A stretch of 64,000 nucleotides of DNA from Phycisphaerae bacterium RAS1 (GCA_007859745.1 SMLU01000003.1:62001-126000); one strand, 5' to 3'; shown: positions 34,536 to 43,652, numbered from the stretch's first letter. Notes: generated by a model not told the origin, from the letters alone. Numbers and translations: made by a program.

Positions 34536-34689
34536 CAGGCGTTGGCGGCGGTCGGACTACCTTACTTAGGCAGCCATGCGATAGCCGGAATCGGCATCTA
34601 AAAGTCTGCCAGGTGTTTAACGAGGCCTCCTAGCAACCTCGACACGCCACCCAGACCTCAACCTGCCCGGTCGAAAGCCTGTCGCCCCC
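34341..34689 (-). ncRNA. ssrA: tmRNA (transfer-messenger RNA)
   Basis: A 349-nt tmRNA rescues stalled ribosomes. The 5' end GGGGGCG pairs with the 3' CGCCTCC in a 7-bp acceptor stem (one G-U pair). The T-arm is GGGGG-TTCGACT-CCCCC with discriminator A; CCA is not encoded. The tag frame follows TTTTAGAT and reads GCC GAT TCC GGC TAT CGC ATG GCT GCC TAA (34595-34566), giving ADSGYRMAA. This is a protease tag ending MAA rather than the commoner LAA. The gene is the integration target of the mobile element. Confidence 0.93.
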
Positions 34690-34705
34690 AAACAGGGGCG
34701 CTCTA

Positions 34706-34734
34706 AGGATAGCGCGCCGCGGCTGAGAAATCCA
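34706..34734 (-). promoter_or_regulatory. Candidate tmRNA promoter
   Basis: On the minus strand TGGATT (34734-34729) and TATCCT (34711-34706) are separated by 17 bp. They sit 16 bases ahead of the mature tmRNA 5' end, allowing a short processed leader. A perfect CGCGGCTG...CAGCCGCG stem (34718-34740) overlaps the -35 region. The remainder of 34690-34900 holds no gene. Confidence 0.4.
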
Positions 34735-34900
34735 GCCGCGAGCTGCGCGCTTACACACCGGACACGAACCGCGCACGATCCTCCACGCGGGGACCCAGTC
34801 GCTTTGCCGAGCCGCTATACTTCACGCCGCGGCCAGCCTCGATGCGGTGATTCGCGGCGCCGGGCGGGCTGCGTGCAGGTCGGTGGTTTTGAGGGAGTGC

Positions 34901-35563
34901 ATGACGCCGGATCCGCAATCGAACCAGACCCCCGCCGCCCCGCCGGGCGAACTGACGGCGCGCGCCGTCGCCGGTGACGACGCCGCGCTGACCGAGCTGC
35001 TCTTCAAGCACTTCGATCCGCTGCTGCGCTACGTGGACCGCAAGCTGCCCTCCGATCTGCGCGGCGTGGTAGCTGCGGACGACGTCGTTCAGGAGACCTT
35101 CATCGAAGTGTTCCGCAGCATTCAGCGCTTTCGCCCGGAAGGCGGCGAGGTCGCGTTCTACCGCTGGATGGTGACCATCGCCGACCAGCGCATGCTCGAC
35201 AAAATCAAGGCGCAGCGCCGACTGAAGCGCGGCGGCGGGCGAAACCGGATCGACACCGCCTGGCTGGGGCTCTCCTCTTCGTTCGGTCCGCTGGTAAACG
35301 TACTGCGACAGGACGACCACACGCCCAGCCGCGTCGCGGCTCGCGGTGAGTGGAGCCTGGCCTTGGGCGAGCAGCTTGCCGCGCTGAAGGACGAATATCG
35401 CGACGCGCTCAAGCTCCGATACGTGGAGGGGCTGTCGGTGGCGGAGATCGCGAAGAAGATGGGGCGCACCGAGCGGGCCGTGCACATGCTCTGTTATCGC
35501 GGCATCCGGCAACTGCGCGATCTGCTGGGCGATCCCGGGCGCTATTTGTCGCGCGATGGGTAG
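34901..35563 (+). CDS. ECF-type RNA polymerase sigma factor
   Basis: The 220-residue protein has sigma region 2 (LLFKHFDPLLRYVDRKLP, DDVVQETFIEVFRSI) and region 4 (LAALKDEYRDALKLRYVEGLSVAEIAKKMGRTERAVHMLCYRG). This is the standard ECF layout with a longer linker. ATG 34901 follows GAGGGAG. It is like the many planctomycete ECF factors with no adjacent anti-sigma gene; the target regulon is unknown. Confidence 0.9.
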   Translation: MTPDPQSNQTPAAPPGELTARAVAGDDAALTELLFKHFDPLLRYVDRKLPSDLRGVVAADDVVQETFIEVFRSIQRFRPEGGEVAFYRWMVTIADQRMLDKIKAQRRLKRGGGRNRIDTAWLGLSSSFGPLVNVLRQDDHTPSRVAARGEWSLALGEQLAALKDEYRDALKLRYVEGLSVAEIAKKMGRTERAVHMLCYRGIRQLRDLLGDPGRYLSRDG

Positions 35564-35628
35564 AGGTTTTCCGGGGCTGAGCCGCACCGGCAACGGGCGG
35601 AGCCACATCATGCCGCCTGATGACGTCT

Positions 35629-35710
35629 GGGGGAGCATCGGCGTCCCGCCGGTGTCCGCCCCCAAAAAATCAAGAGTCGCAGCGCACCGGCGGGACGCCG
35701 ATGCTCCCCC
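35629..35710. repeat. Family 3 inverted pair (GGGAGCATCGGCGTC)
   Basis: Left arm GGGGGAGCATCGGCGTCCCG...GGTG (35629-35654) and its inverted copy (35685-35710) flank a 30-bp spacer. The same pair recurs at 51166-51249. Confidence 0.88.
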
Positions 35711-35725
35711 AAAAGAAGAGCGAAC

Positions 35726-35750
35726 CGTCGGACACAGAGGTCCGACGCTA
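35726..35750. repeat. Family 4 palindrome supplying a stop codon
   Basis: CGTCGGAC-acagag-GTCCGACG followed by CTAC. On the minus strand its TAG (35750-35748) terminates the TPR-like gene. Confidence 0.85.
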
Positions 35751-38438
35751 CGGACCGCCGGCGGGGTCGGAGTCGATCTGCATTCCGGATTCGGCCGCGG
35801 CGCGGCGGTAGAGCTCCTCCAGCCGCTCCTGCCACGGTGAACCACCCAGGTCGGGATACCAGAGCCGCTCCTGGTGGATCGCCTTGTGGACTTCCGCGGC
35901 GCGGCCGCCGCGGAGAAGGATCGTCAGCCACTGGCAGCGAGCTTCCCAGTATCGCTCGGGCGAACGCTGTCGCAGGCCGGGATCGGCGAGCAGCGCCTCC
36001 CACGCCTCCTGCGCCTCGCGCAACTGCGCCGGCGCCGGCGCATCGCCCAGACCCTCGGCGAGGATTTGGGCCCGCAGGTGCTGATACGGCCCACTCTTGG
36101 GGTCGCGTGCCAACAGCTCAGACGCCACGCGCAGGGCGGCATCGTATTGCCGCGAGATACGCAGCATCTGGGCCCGGCCGAACGCGACCGACGCCGCGCT
36201 TCCGGCCCGACCGGGGTCGGCGGCCAGCAGGGATTCGAGTTGCTCAAACGCGGTGATCGACTCGGCCGCCATGCGCGCCGCGGCGTCCGTCTGCCCCTCG
36301 CGTTGCAGTCGCTCGACTTCCTCCTGCAACCCGCGGGCGAGCGTGGCCAGGACGCCCGCGGTGCGTTCCGGCGGAACGCTGCGAACGTACTGATCCAGAA
36401 TCTTCGACGCCTTTTCCAGGTCCCGCAGCCCGCGATAAGCGCGGATGCGGACGCCCAGGACCCGGCCGGTGAGTTCGCTTTCCGGGTAACGCTGTTCGAA
36501 GGGCTCGAGCAATTGCAGCGCCAGCTCGTACTGCTCGACCCACGACGCCGTCATCATCTCGCCCGCGTTGACGCGCGCTTCGGCCGAGAGCTTCAGCACG
36601 GCGGCGCGGTTGGCGGCCTTCTCGGCCCGCTGATACGCCTCGTCCGAGTAGGCGACCAGGGCCGTGGCGGCCTTGCGGGCGGCGGCGTCGCGCGCGTCGG
36701 CGGCGACCCCGGCAGCGCTCTCGCACAGCAGCCGCCCGCAGAGCGCGCGGCGGAACTGGGCTTCTTCCCAGTACTTCGAACCGGGCGGGATGTTGCCGAA
36801 ATTCACGGCGGCTTCTTCGTATCGCGCGGCGTGCTGGAGAGCGACCGGGTACCACCACGCGGCCGCTTCGCGTTCGGGGTGATCGGGGTAACTCTGCAGC
36901 AGATTCAGGAGCGTGGCGGCGAGCCGGGCATAGTCGGCCCGCTTCTCACTTAGCTTGGCCACCTTCGCCCAGAGCTGGTAGGCCAGCGTGGCCGCCCGCG
37001 GCGCCTTCTCGTGGCTTTTCTGCTCGCGGGCGAGCTTTTCCAGCATTTCCGCCGCAGGCCGAGTCTCGTTGAGCAGCGCCAGGCAGCGGCCCAGCTCAAA
37101 GGCGATGTCGCCGGCCACGTCCTTATCCACTCCGTTGCGGCCCGCGGCTTCCTCCAGCCGCAGCCGGGCGTCGCGATATTTTCCGGCTTCGAGCATCAGT
37201 TGCGCGGTGGCGAGCAGTTCGGACGGGCCGAGTTGCCGCGGGTCGGCGGCGGGGTCGATGCCGGCGCCGATATACAGTTGCACGATCGGCGGCCAGGACC
37301 CGCCCAGGGCGCGCAGGCGGTTGAACCGCGCGATGCCCGTCTCCGTGGCGCGCTGCGCCTGAAGCAGAATCGCCTTGCCTCCGGCGCTTTTTTCGGCCGA
37401 TTTTCGCAGGGCCGCGGCTTCGAGCAGGTAACTGTTGGCGTCCCAGAGCTTGGCGAGACTGATGTAGAAACGCGCCGGGCGATCTTCCGCCGCGAGGCGC
37501 TCCAGCTCCTTCTCGACCAGCGGCGTCAGCGTCTCGCGGGCGGCGGCGAACTTCGACTGCGCCAGCCGGCAGCGAGCCAGTTCGTAGCGGGCCTGCGCCC
37601 GAAACGCGACGTCTTCGGCTGGCGTGTCGGCGATGGACTGTAGCAGGCGCTCGGCGTCGTCAGGCCGGTCCAGCTCGCGCTGCGTCAGCGCAAGCCCCAA
37701 CTGCAACGGGCCGGTCTTTTCCGCGGTATGCTCGTCGAGCAACTCGCGGAAGCGCTTGGCAGCATTCTCAAGAGACGTCCTGCGGCGATCGCCCGGATCC
37801 GACGTGCGCCCGACGTAGTAATTCGACCACGCCAGCCCGAAGGCCGCGTCGAGGCGCACCTGTCCGATGGGCTGCAGGATTCCCGCGGCGGCGTATTCAT
37901 CCTCTTTTGAAAAGAGCTGATCGGCGAGGGGTTTGATGATGCGGGCAGCCGATTCAAACTGCTCGCGGGCGGGCTCCAGGAGCGCGAGCACCGCTTTCCG
38001 ATCGCCGCGCAGACCGCCGGTCAGTTCCAGCTCGTCGAGCGGACCGCCGGCGCGGAAATTGAGCAGCATGTTTCCCAACTCGACGTGTGCGGCGGCGAGG
38101 GCGACTTTCTGCTTCTCGCGCTGCTGACCGGCGGCGGCGCGCTCCAGGTCGGCAAGGGCTTTTCGATAGGTCTCATCGCCCTTTGAAAAGGCGCGCTCGC
38201 GTTCATCGGCCTGCGTGACGCGCCGGGCCTTATTGGTGTAGGCCCGCGCGAGCAGCAGCAGCTCGTCGGCGCTGCGTCCGCCGCGAAAGCGCGATTCGAG
38301 CGCCTCCGCCATGCCGTCGCGAACCATGCGCTCAACGTCCGACTCGGCTGCGGGCGCAGCTGCGGGCGGCTCGTCGGCGGATGCGGCGGGAGCAGCGGCG
38401 AGCGACGCGAGAATCAGAAGAGAAATCGAACGTGGCAT
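35748..38438 (-). CDS. Exported TPR-like solenoid protein
   Basis: The 896-residue protein has a signal peptide (MPRSISLLILASLAAAPAASA). It then consists of Ala/Leu/Arg-rich helical repeats resembling tetratricopeptide units (ARYELARCRLAQSKFAAARETL; AAWWYPVALQHAARYEEAAVNFG). TPR solenoids are protein-binding scaffolds, and the partner is unknown. The start at 38438 gives the signal peptide. The stop codon lies in a family 4 repeat, so the last few residues (DPAGGP) may be repeat-influenced. Confidence 0.75.
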   Translation of the reverse strand: MPRSISLLILASLAAAPAASADEPPAAAPAAESDVERMVRDGMAEALESRFRGGRSADELLLLARAYTNKARRVTQADERERAFSKGDETYRKALADLERAAAGQQREKQKVALAAAHVELGNMLLNFRAGGPLDELELTGGLRGDRKAVLALLEPAREQFESAARIIKPLADQLFSKEDEYAAAGILQPIGQVRLDAAFGLAWSNYYVGRTSDPGDRRRTSLENAAKRFRELLDEHTAEKTGPLQLGLALTQRELDRPDDAERLLQSIADTPAEDVAFRAQARYELARCRLAQSKFAAARETLTPLVEKELERLAAEDRPARFYISLAKLWDANSYLLEAAALRKSAEKSAGGKAILLQAQRATETGIARFNRLRALGGSWPPIVQLYIGAGIDPAADPRQLGPSELLATAQLMLEAGKYRDARLRLEEAAGRNGVDKDVAGDIAFELGRCLALLNETRPAAEMLEKLAREQKSHEKAPRAATLAYQLWAKVAKLSEKRADYARLAATLLNLLQSYPDHPEREAAAWWYPVALQHAARYEEAAVNFGNIPPGSKYWEEAQFRRALCGRLLCESAAGVAADARDAAARKAATALVAYSDEAYQRAEKAANRAAVLKLSAEARVNAGEMMTASWVEQYELALQLLEPFEQRYPESELTGRVLGVRIRAYRGLRDLEKASKILDQYVRSVPPERTAGVLATLARGLQEEVERLQREGQTDAAARMAAESITAFEQLESLLAADPGRAGSAASVAFGRAQMLRISRQYDAALRVASELLARDPKSGPYQHLRAQILAEGLGDAPAPAQLREAQEAWEALLADPGLRQRSPERYWEARCQWLTILLRGGRAAEVHKAIHQERLWYPDLGGSPWQERLEELYRRAAAESGMQIDSDPAGGP

Positions 38439-38534
38439 GGCGGATTCTTGTCGCCCCGCGGGCATTGGTCCAGCACGGTTGTGGCGGCGCTTCTGCTGGG
38501 TGTGGCCAGAAACCGGGGTAAGCCCGCTAGATGG

Positions 38535-38653
38535 TCCGGACCCGCCGCGCCAAGCGGCGGGGTGACGTCCGGGCGCGTTCGCGGCGGCCCGTCGTAGATG
38601 GACGCCGATCGCCGAGCGCACCTCAACCCGCCGCCTGGCGCGGCGGGTTCGGA
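38535..38653. repeat. REPIN-like paired palindrome (family 1), copy 9
   Basis: Left half 38535-38567 and inverted right half 38622-38653 (one stem base changed, CCGCCTGGCG). It fills the tandem gap 38439-38702 upstream of the TPR-like gene. Confidence 0.88.
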
Positions 38654-38702
38654 AATCAGGACCGCCCGCCCGGAAAAATGGGCGCACCCCTTCGGCTCTC
38701 GC

Positions 38703-39614
38703 CTATCTGAGCATCGCGGCTGACATGGGTTGCGGCGCGAGCTGCGGAAAGCGAGCGAGGAAACGTGAACCATCGAGCGACAGGTCCGCCGGGCGCGGCT
38801 CGGCCGAGCTGATCGCCAGCCGGCTGATCGGTTCCAGCTTCGGCTCGTGGATCGCCAGCAACCGGGCGACGCGCTCGATCATCTCAAGACGCGAAAGGCG
38901 CTCCGGGCCGGCCACGTGGATAAGGCCGGTTTCATCGCTGCGGGCCAGCGCGATTACGGCCCGGGCGGCGTCGAACAGCCAGATTGGCGTACGGTGTTCA
39001 TCGGTGAAGAGCTTCAGCGGCCGGCCGGACCGGAGCGCGGCGAGCTGCGCGGCGAATGTTGTTCCGGTCTTCGCCACGGGGATGCCGAACATGAGCGGAA
39101 TGCGGATCGCCAGCGCGTGCGGCATGCCCACGATGGCCCGCTCAGCGGCGACCTTGGTGCGCCCGTACACGCTGGGCGGCGAGGGCGCGTCCGTCTCGCG
39201 ATAAGGGGCCGCGTTTCCGTCAAAGACCATGTCCGTCGATGAGAATACGAAGCGCCCGCCACAGGCGCCGGTTTCCTCCGCCAGCACGCGTGTCGCGACG
39301 GTGTTGATCGCGTGCGCCTCGTCGGGCCGAGCGAAGGCGTCCGAGACGGCGGTCATGGCGCCAAGGTGGACCACGTGCGTCGGCCGCCATGAGCGTACGC
39401 ACGCGCGCAGCGCGACGAGCTCCTGGAGCGGAATGCGGCGCACCTCGACGCCGACACCCACAGCGCCGGCGCCGGCGAGCGCCAGGACGCGGCCCGCCGC
39501 GCGGGCCGATGCGAGCAGAGAGACGACGTGCCCGCCGAGCTGGCCGGAGGCGCCAGTGATGATCCAGCGTTCGTCCGCCGACGCGGAATCGACGGTGCAA
39601 ATCGGGTCGGACAC
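38703..39614 (-). CDS. NAD(P)-dependent sugar-nucleotide reductase, RmlD-like
   Basis: The 303-residue protein has the Rossmann start WIITGASGQLGGHVVSLL and the short-chain catalytic set: Ser-Thr in VFSSTDMVFDG and YGRTK (Tyr-x3-Lys). This is the RmlD/SDR pattern of dTDP-4-dehydrorhamnose reductases. It may reduce a 4-keto sugar nucleotide for surface polysaccharide; the specific sugar is inferred only. The start GTG 39614 is preceded by GGAGAA; ATG 39662 or 39665 would add 16-17 residues. Confidence 0.78.
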   Translation of the reverse strand: MSDPICTVDSASADERWIITGASGQLGGHVVSLLASARAAGRVLALAGAGAVGVGVEVRRIPLQELVALRACVRSWRPTHVVHLGAMTAVSDAFARPDEAHAINTVATRVLAEETGACGGRFVFSSTDMVFDGNAAPYRETDAPSPPSVYGRTKVAAERAIVGMPHALAIRIPLMFGIPVAKTGTTFAAQLAALRSGRPLKLFTDEHRTPIWLFDAARAVIALARSDETGLIHVAGPERLSRLEMIERVARLLAIHEPKLEPISRLAISSAEPRPADLSLDGSRFLARFPQLAPQPMSAAMLR

Positions 39615-39747
39615 GGTGGATTCTCCGGACAGCGTTTGTGACGACGCGCCGCCGCGCGACATCATAGGGGATCGAGCCGAGTTACTCCGATACACGCCGC
39701 GTCCGGGGCGCCGGCCGGTTTGGAACGCGTGGTGAGGCGAGTCTGTC

Positions 39748-39861
39748 CGAACCCGGTGCGCCAAGCACCGGGGTGACGTTCATGGGATCGAGCGCCTCCC
39801 CGTGGCCGCCGGCATCAGCATGTGGGGACGTCAACCCGCCGCTTGGCGCGGCGGGTTCGGA
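39748..39861. repeat. REPIN-like pair (family 1), copy 10, with compensated left stem
   Basis: The left half reads CCCGGTGCGCCAAGCACCGGG, whereas the usual left stem is CCGCCGC...GCGGCGG. The changed bases still pair. The right half (39830-39861) is standard. It lies in the 408-bp divergent gap 39615-40022, otherwise without features. Confidence 0.88.
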
Positions 39862-40022
39862 GAATACGCTGCATCCGCCCAAAGTAGCGAAATGAAAAGT
39901 CGTGCATCAGTCCGCTCGTGGAAAGCGACCGCCGCGGGTTGCGTTGAGAGAGGGTACAATCAGGCGCCGGGGCTGGAGCGAGATTGCGCCCGCAGCCGCA
40001 ACGTCTGGGAGACAACGACTTT

Positions 40023-42185
40023 ATGAAACGCCGTCACTCCTGTCTTCTGCTCGCTTGCGTCCTTTCCGCGGCCGAGGCGTTCGCCGGGGGGCCGCTCCGC
40101 GAAGCCGAATCCGATAACCAGCGATTCACCCTGCACATCTCGCCCGGCACGCGTCGCGGCGACAACAGCGGATGCAGCGCCAAACTGCTCGAAGGCGGCC
40201 GAAAACGCTGGGAACGGGGGCTCGTCAACGACACCGCTCCGGTCGCCGCGGCGATCAGCGATGATGGAAAATTTGTGGTCACGCTGGATGAGTTTCGCCG
40301 CGGCGGGGCGCGCAACCCGATCGTCATCTACGGCGAGCGCGGCCAGCTCCTACGGCATTTTGTGCTCTCAGACATACTGCGCCGCGACGAATGGAAGCGC
40401 GTCCGAAAAGGAAAACGCAGCATCGACTGGCTGGAAAACGCCGAGTACGCGTTTCAGGAGCAGCCGCCCGAGTTTCAGCTCGACCTGTCGTGGGGCCGGA
40501 CCGTTCGGATCGATCTGAAGACGCTTCAGATCATTCGCGAAAAAGGCGACGAGCGGGAGTATTCGGCGGGCGCGCCGCCGGAGTTCTCCGCGATTCTCGA
40601 TGCAGCCGCCGATGGCGGTGCGCCGCCTGATTTGAAGCCCGCGGCGAAGCTGACGCCGGAGCAGATGGCCGCGCTCATCGAGCAGATCAGGGCGGAAGAT
40701 CCCGAGTTCAACGCCGCGGGGTTGTCAGCCGAGGAGCTTCTCGCCGCCGCCGCCGAGCTGGACATCGAGTTTGCCGACGCGGCGCTGCGCGAGGGGAAGC
40801 CGAATGTCGGCGACGCCAAGGCCGCGGCATCGCCGTCACCGGCGGCAGGCGCACCGGCGGGCGAGACGGAGCCGGGTCTGGCCTGGGAAAACGGCCTGGA
40901 CGCGGCTGCTGCCGACGCCATCGCCGCCGTCACGCCCCCGCCTCCCGATCCCGCCGCGCCGGTCAATTACGTGCAGTGGGCCAACGAGCTGGGCGTGGTC
41001 GAAGGCCCGGACGCCAAGCCGTTCTACGACGCGGCCGTGGCGGCGTTTGTGCAGTATGAGGGCAATCAGGAGCTGTTCGACGCGGCCATGAAGAGCGATC
41101 CAGCGGCGCTCGCCTCGCCGGAGATCACAAACTGGCTGGCCGCCAACCAGAACGCGCTTGGCCAATGGGAGGCCGGCGCGGCGCTGGACCGCAAAGGCTG
41201 GCATTTTGAGAGCGGCGACGGCAGCTTGATCGGCGTGCTCCTGCCGCAGCTCGGTTCGTTGCGGCAGATCGCCAAGGCGGCGGTCATTGAAGCGCACGCG
41301 CTCGAGCAGCAGGGACGCTTCGACGATGCGATTGATACGTATGTGACGGCGCTGCGCGCCGGCGCGCACTCGGGACAGGGCCCGACGTTGATCGAAAACC
41401 TGGTCGGCGTAGCCGTGCAGAATCTCGCGACCGAGCAGATTCTGGATCTCGCCTCACGGCCCGAGGCGGACCAGATCGACTTCGCGGTCTTGTCGCAGAA
41501 ACTGGAGGCGTCGTTCATCGCGACGCGTCCGATGGCGGAGACGGTGCAATTCGAGCGGGCCGCGTTCATGGACACGATTCAACGCCTGTACACGGTCAAT
41601 CCTTCGACCGGGCAGTACACGGCTGATATGAGCAAGGCGCGCGAGTTCATGGAATTTGTCAACGCCGGCTCCGACGGGAGCGCGATCAAGCAGCTTGGCA
41701 ACCTGTGGACGCTGGCCAACACGAGCTTCGAAGATCACGTGGCCGCCGGAAACGAGTTTTACGACGCGCTCAGCGGGGCGATGGCCAAGCCGTATGTCGA
41801 GGGGCGCGACGATTTTGCCGCCATCGATCAGCGGCTGGAGGGGCCGCGGCTGAATCCGCTGCTGCGCGTGCTGGCGCCCAGCCTGTCGCGGGCGGCCTAT
41901 CTGAACGCCCGCCATGACGCCAACACCCGCGCGTCGATGCTCGTCACGAATATCCTGGCGTACCGGCAACAGCACGGCCGCCTGCCCGATTCGCTCGACG
42001 CCTTCGCGGGGCGCCGCTTCGTCGATGATCCGGTGGCCGGCAGCCGCTTCGTCTACCACGTAACCGAGGACGGGCGTTTCACACTGTATTCAATGGGGAA
42101 GGACGGCGTCGACAACGGCGGCGTGCATGATCCGAAGGCCGAGACGAACGACTATCTGTTCTGGCCGCGCCCGACGAAGAAATGA
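40023..42185 (+). CDS. Secreted hypothetical protein with pseudopilin-like C-terminus
   Basis: The 720-residue protein has a signal peptide (MKRRHSCLLLACVLSAAEAFAGG), a beta-rich N-terminal region with DDGKFVVTLDEFRRGG, an Ala/Pro/Glu-rich linker (about 200-310), and a helical C-terminal half. The last 100 residues (NILAYRQQHGRLPDSLDAFAG, DPVAGSRFVYHVTEDGRFTLYSMGKDGVDNGG) resemble the C-terminal layout of type II secretion major pseudopilins and related planctomycete proteins. No catalytic motif is recognised. Confidence 0.6.
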   Translation: MKRRHSCLLLACVLSAAEAFAGGPLREAESDNQRFTLHISPGTRRGDNSGCSAKLLEGGRKRWERGLVNDTAPVAAAISDDGKFVVTLDEFRRGGARNPIVIYGERGQLLRHFVLSDILRRDEWKRVRKGKRSIDWLENAEYAFQEQPPEFQLDLSWGRTVRIDLKTLQIIREKGDEREYSAGAPPEFSAILDAAADGGAPPDLKPAAKLTPEQMAALIEQIRAEDPEFNAAGLSAEELLAAAAELDIEFADAALREGKPNVGDAKAAASPSPAAGAPAGETEPGLAWENGLDAAAADAIAAVTPPPPDPAAPVNYVQWANELGVVEGPDAKPFYDAAVAAFVQYEGNQELFDAAMKSDPAALASPEITNWLAANQNALGQWEAGAALDRKGWHFESGDGSLIGVLLPQLGSLRQIAKAAVIEAHALEQQGRFDDAIDTYVTALRAGAHSGQGPTLIENLVGVAVQNLATEQILDLASRPEADQIDFAVLSQKLEASFIATRPMAETVQFERAAFMDTIQRLYTVNPSTGQYTADMSKAREFMEFVNAGSDGSAIKQLGNLWTLANTSFEDHVAAGNEFYDALSGAMAKPYVEGRDDFAAIDQRLEGPRLNPLLRVLAPSLSRAAYLNARHDANTRASMLVTNILAYRQQHGRLPDSLDAFAGRRFVDDPVAGSRFVYHVTEDGRFTLYSMGKDGVDNGGVHDPKAETNDYLFWPRPTKK

Positions 42186-42228
42186 GCGGGCATGGTGCGG
42201 GGGCCTGAGCCTGTGAACTCGTTCGCGT

Positions 42229-42288
42229 GGAACGGGCATCGTGCCCGTTCAAGAGATCGCCAGGACGGGCGAGACGCCCGTCCCACCC
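42229..42288. repeat. Family 5 pair (GAACGGGCATCGTGCCCGTTC and GGGCGAGACGCCC)
   Basis: Two adjacent palindromes, 42229-42250 and 42263-42288, are preceded by CTGAGCCTGTGAAC. The same pair recurs at 59827-59885, and the second palindrome with the same leader at 63379-63423. Confidence 0.85.
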
Positions 42289-42319
42289 AATCACGATGCA
42301 AACAGCGTGACTTGCTACA

Positions 42320-42523
42320 CTAGCGCGACGTCCAGCGCATCAGCCGGCCGGGGCGATCCGCCCGCCAGAGGTAATTCCAATCTTCGAACATCTGGCGTGA
42401 TTCGATGTCGAGGGCGGTGCGGTAGGTGGCCGCCACCTCGCCGGGGGACTTGGTGACCGTCGAACAACCGGTGCCGAGAACCGAAGCGAAGATCAGGGCG
42501 GCGAGCACGACAGCCTTGCGCAT
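42320..42523 (-). CDS. Small lipoprotein
   Basis: The 67-residue protein has a lipobox (LGTGC, Cys near 20) after a hydrophobic signal (KAVVLAALIFASV), so it should be lipidated and membrane-anchored. The mature part (STVTKSPGEVAATYRTALDIESRQMFEDWNYLWRAD) is unrecognised. AAGAGGTG precedes the ATG at good spacing. Confidence 0.7.
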   Translation of the reverse strand: MRKAVVLAALIFASVLGTGCSTVTKSPGEVAATYRTALDIESRQMFEDWNYLWRADRPGRLMRWTSR

Positions 42524-42692
42524 ACAGCACCTCTTGCGGGTTACTCACGCTCGGGCGGTAGTTTGCCGGTGAGCGGCGCGTGTGTCAACCCAAAAGTGCG
42601 AAGCGCGCGGCGGGCGGGGCGTGACACCTCTGGCGGGGTGCAGAACACAAACGGCGGCGTCGTTTTCAGCCCCGCCAGGGGCGAAAGAGTAA

Positions 42693-42861
42693 AGCCCACG
42701 GCGCAAGCCGTGGGATAGCGGCCCGCGGCGAACGGCAGCCCCGAAGGGGCGAAAGAACCGGGGCGCCTCCCGCGTCCGGCGCTTCTCTCTCCCATGCGGG
42801 GCTGCGTATTTTGAGGATACGGCGGTTCCCGACCGCGTACCCACGGCTTGCGCCGTGGGCT
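42693..42861. repeat. Inverted pair of GCCCACGGCGCAAGCCGTGG palindromes
   Basis: The palindrome at about 42693-42714 reappears in exact inverted orientation at 42839-42861. The two-palindromes-in-inversion plan matches family 1. A GCCCCGAAGGGGC palindrome (about 42740-42752) lies between them. Confidence 0.8.
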
Positions 42862-43133
42862 TTTGCTCTCTCGCCGCTCCGCGGCTGCCTGACCGGGCGC
42901 GGTCGTCGTACAGCGAATTCGGGCCTGAGGGCCTGGAATCCCGGTTTGGCTCGCCCCGTGAAACCGTGACCGGCCGACGCCTATGCCAGTAACGCGGCCC
43001 GCGGCGAGGTGGGGTAGGCGCCCAGGCGTAACTCCTTCTGCTTGTCTGTGGCACCGGTTTTCGACCGGTGATTCCGCTCGGCGAGATTACTATCGCGCAC
43101 GCGCTCCGGCGGATTCCCATCCCAAGAGCACAT

Positions 43134-43178
43134 GCGGGAACGGATTCCCGCGGTCGGGGTGCGAGAACGGATTCTCGC
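43134..43178. repeat. Twin hairpins with a compensated base pair
   Basis: GCGGGAA-cgga-TTCCCGC (43134-43151) and GCGAGAA-cgga-TTCTCGC (43161-43178) share the same loop and differ by a matched G-to-A/C-to-T change in the stem. Confidence 0.8.
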
Positions 43179-43409
43179 GCCAGCGGTACCGTGATCTTCG
43201 CTCCAACGGGGCGAAGAGCGGGATGCGCGAGTATGAGTAGGCGAGGATGCCGGCCGATTTGAGCGGAAGCTATCCCAAAACGCTTTCCGAGCCGCGACCG
43301 TAGGGAGCGGGGGCCTAAGAACCGCTTGCTTACGCGCGCGGCTCGGATCGAAATCAGGGTTCTGAGATAGCCTCAGGAACTAGCGCGTTTTTTTCACAAC
43401 CCCGGAAGC

Positions 43410-43652
43410 TTATCGACGCGGCTTGCGCGAGGGATGCGTGTGGCCGTTGGAAATGAGCTCGATTCCGGCCACATGCAGGAACGGAATGAGGGCGTAGCGG
43501 TCGGACCTTGGTTCGGCGATAAGCAATTGCGACTTCAGCACCACGACAAGGCCGGGGTTGCGCACGTCGTAAGTCGCCCCGCTACTGGCGCGGACACGGA
43601 ACGCGTGAAACGGCTCGCGTTCCAGAATATCGCGAATGGAATCGACCGTCAT
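43410..43652 (-). CDS. Small conserved-looking hypothetical protein
   Basis: The 80-residue product (MTVDSIRDILEREPFHAFRVRASSG..., ending NGHTHPSRKPRR) fits a small family I have seen in planctomycetes that begins MTVxxIRxxLxxxPFxPFRIHxxDG. The function is unknown. It contains an EPFHAFRV motif and a beta-rich middle (VVVLKSQLLIAE). It stands alone. Confidence 0.55.
   Translation of the reverse strand: MTVDSIRDILEREPFHAFRVRASSGATYDVRNPGLVVVLKSQLLIAEPRSDRYALIPFLHVAGIELISNGHTHPSRKPRR

Larger units (their letters stand above)
42524..43409. other. 886-bp repeat-rich gap without a supported gene
   Basis: Several palindromic families lie here: GCCCACGGCGCAAGCCGTGG and its inverted copy, GCCCCGAAGGGGC, CACCGGT-tttcg-ACCGGTG (about 43058-43076), and twin hairpins at 43134-43178. 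Fragments of a GAGCCGCGACCG element follow at 43289-43340. Open frames across it are made of these repeats and I do not call them genes. Confidence 0.7.

Noticed and set aside
34340-34633. Plus-strand frame across the tmRNA gene
   Set aside because: It translates the antisense of tmRNA (GGVEPPSRSISA...). The RNA structure and tag frame explain the sequence.
42545-43120. Minus-strand frame in the repeat-rich gap (191 codons)
   Set aside because: It is made largely of palindromic repeat sequence with no domain and no ribosome binding site.
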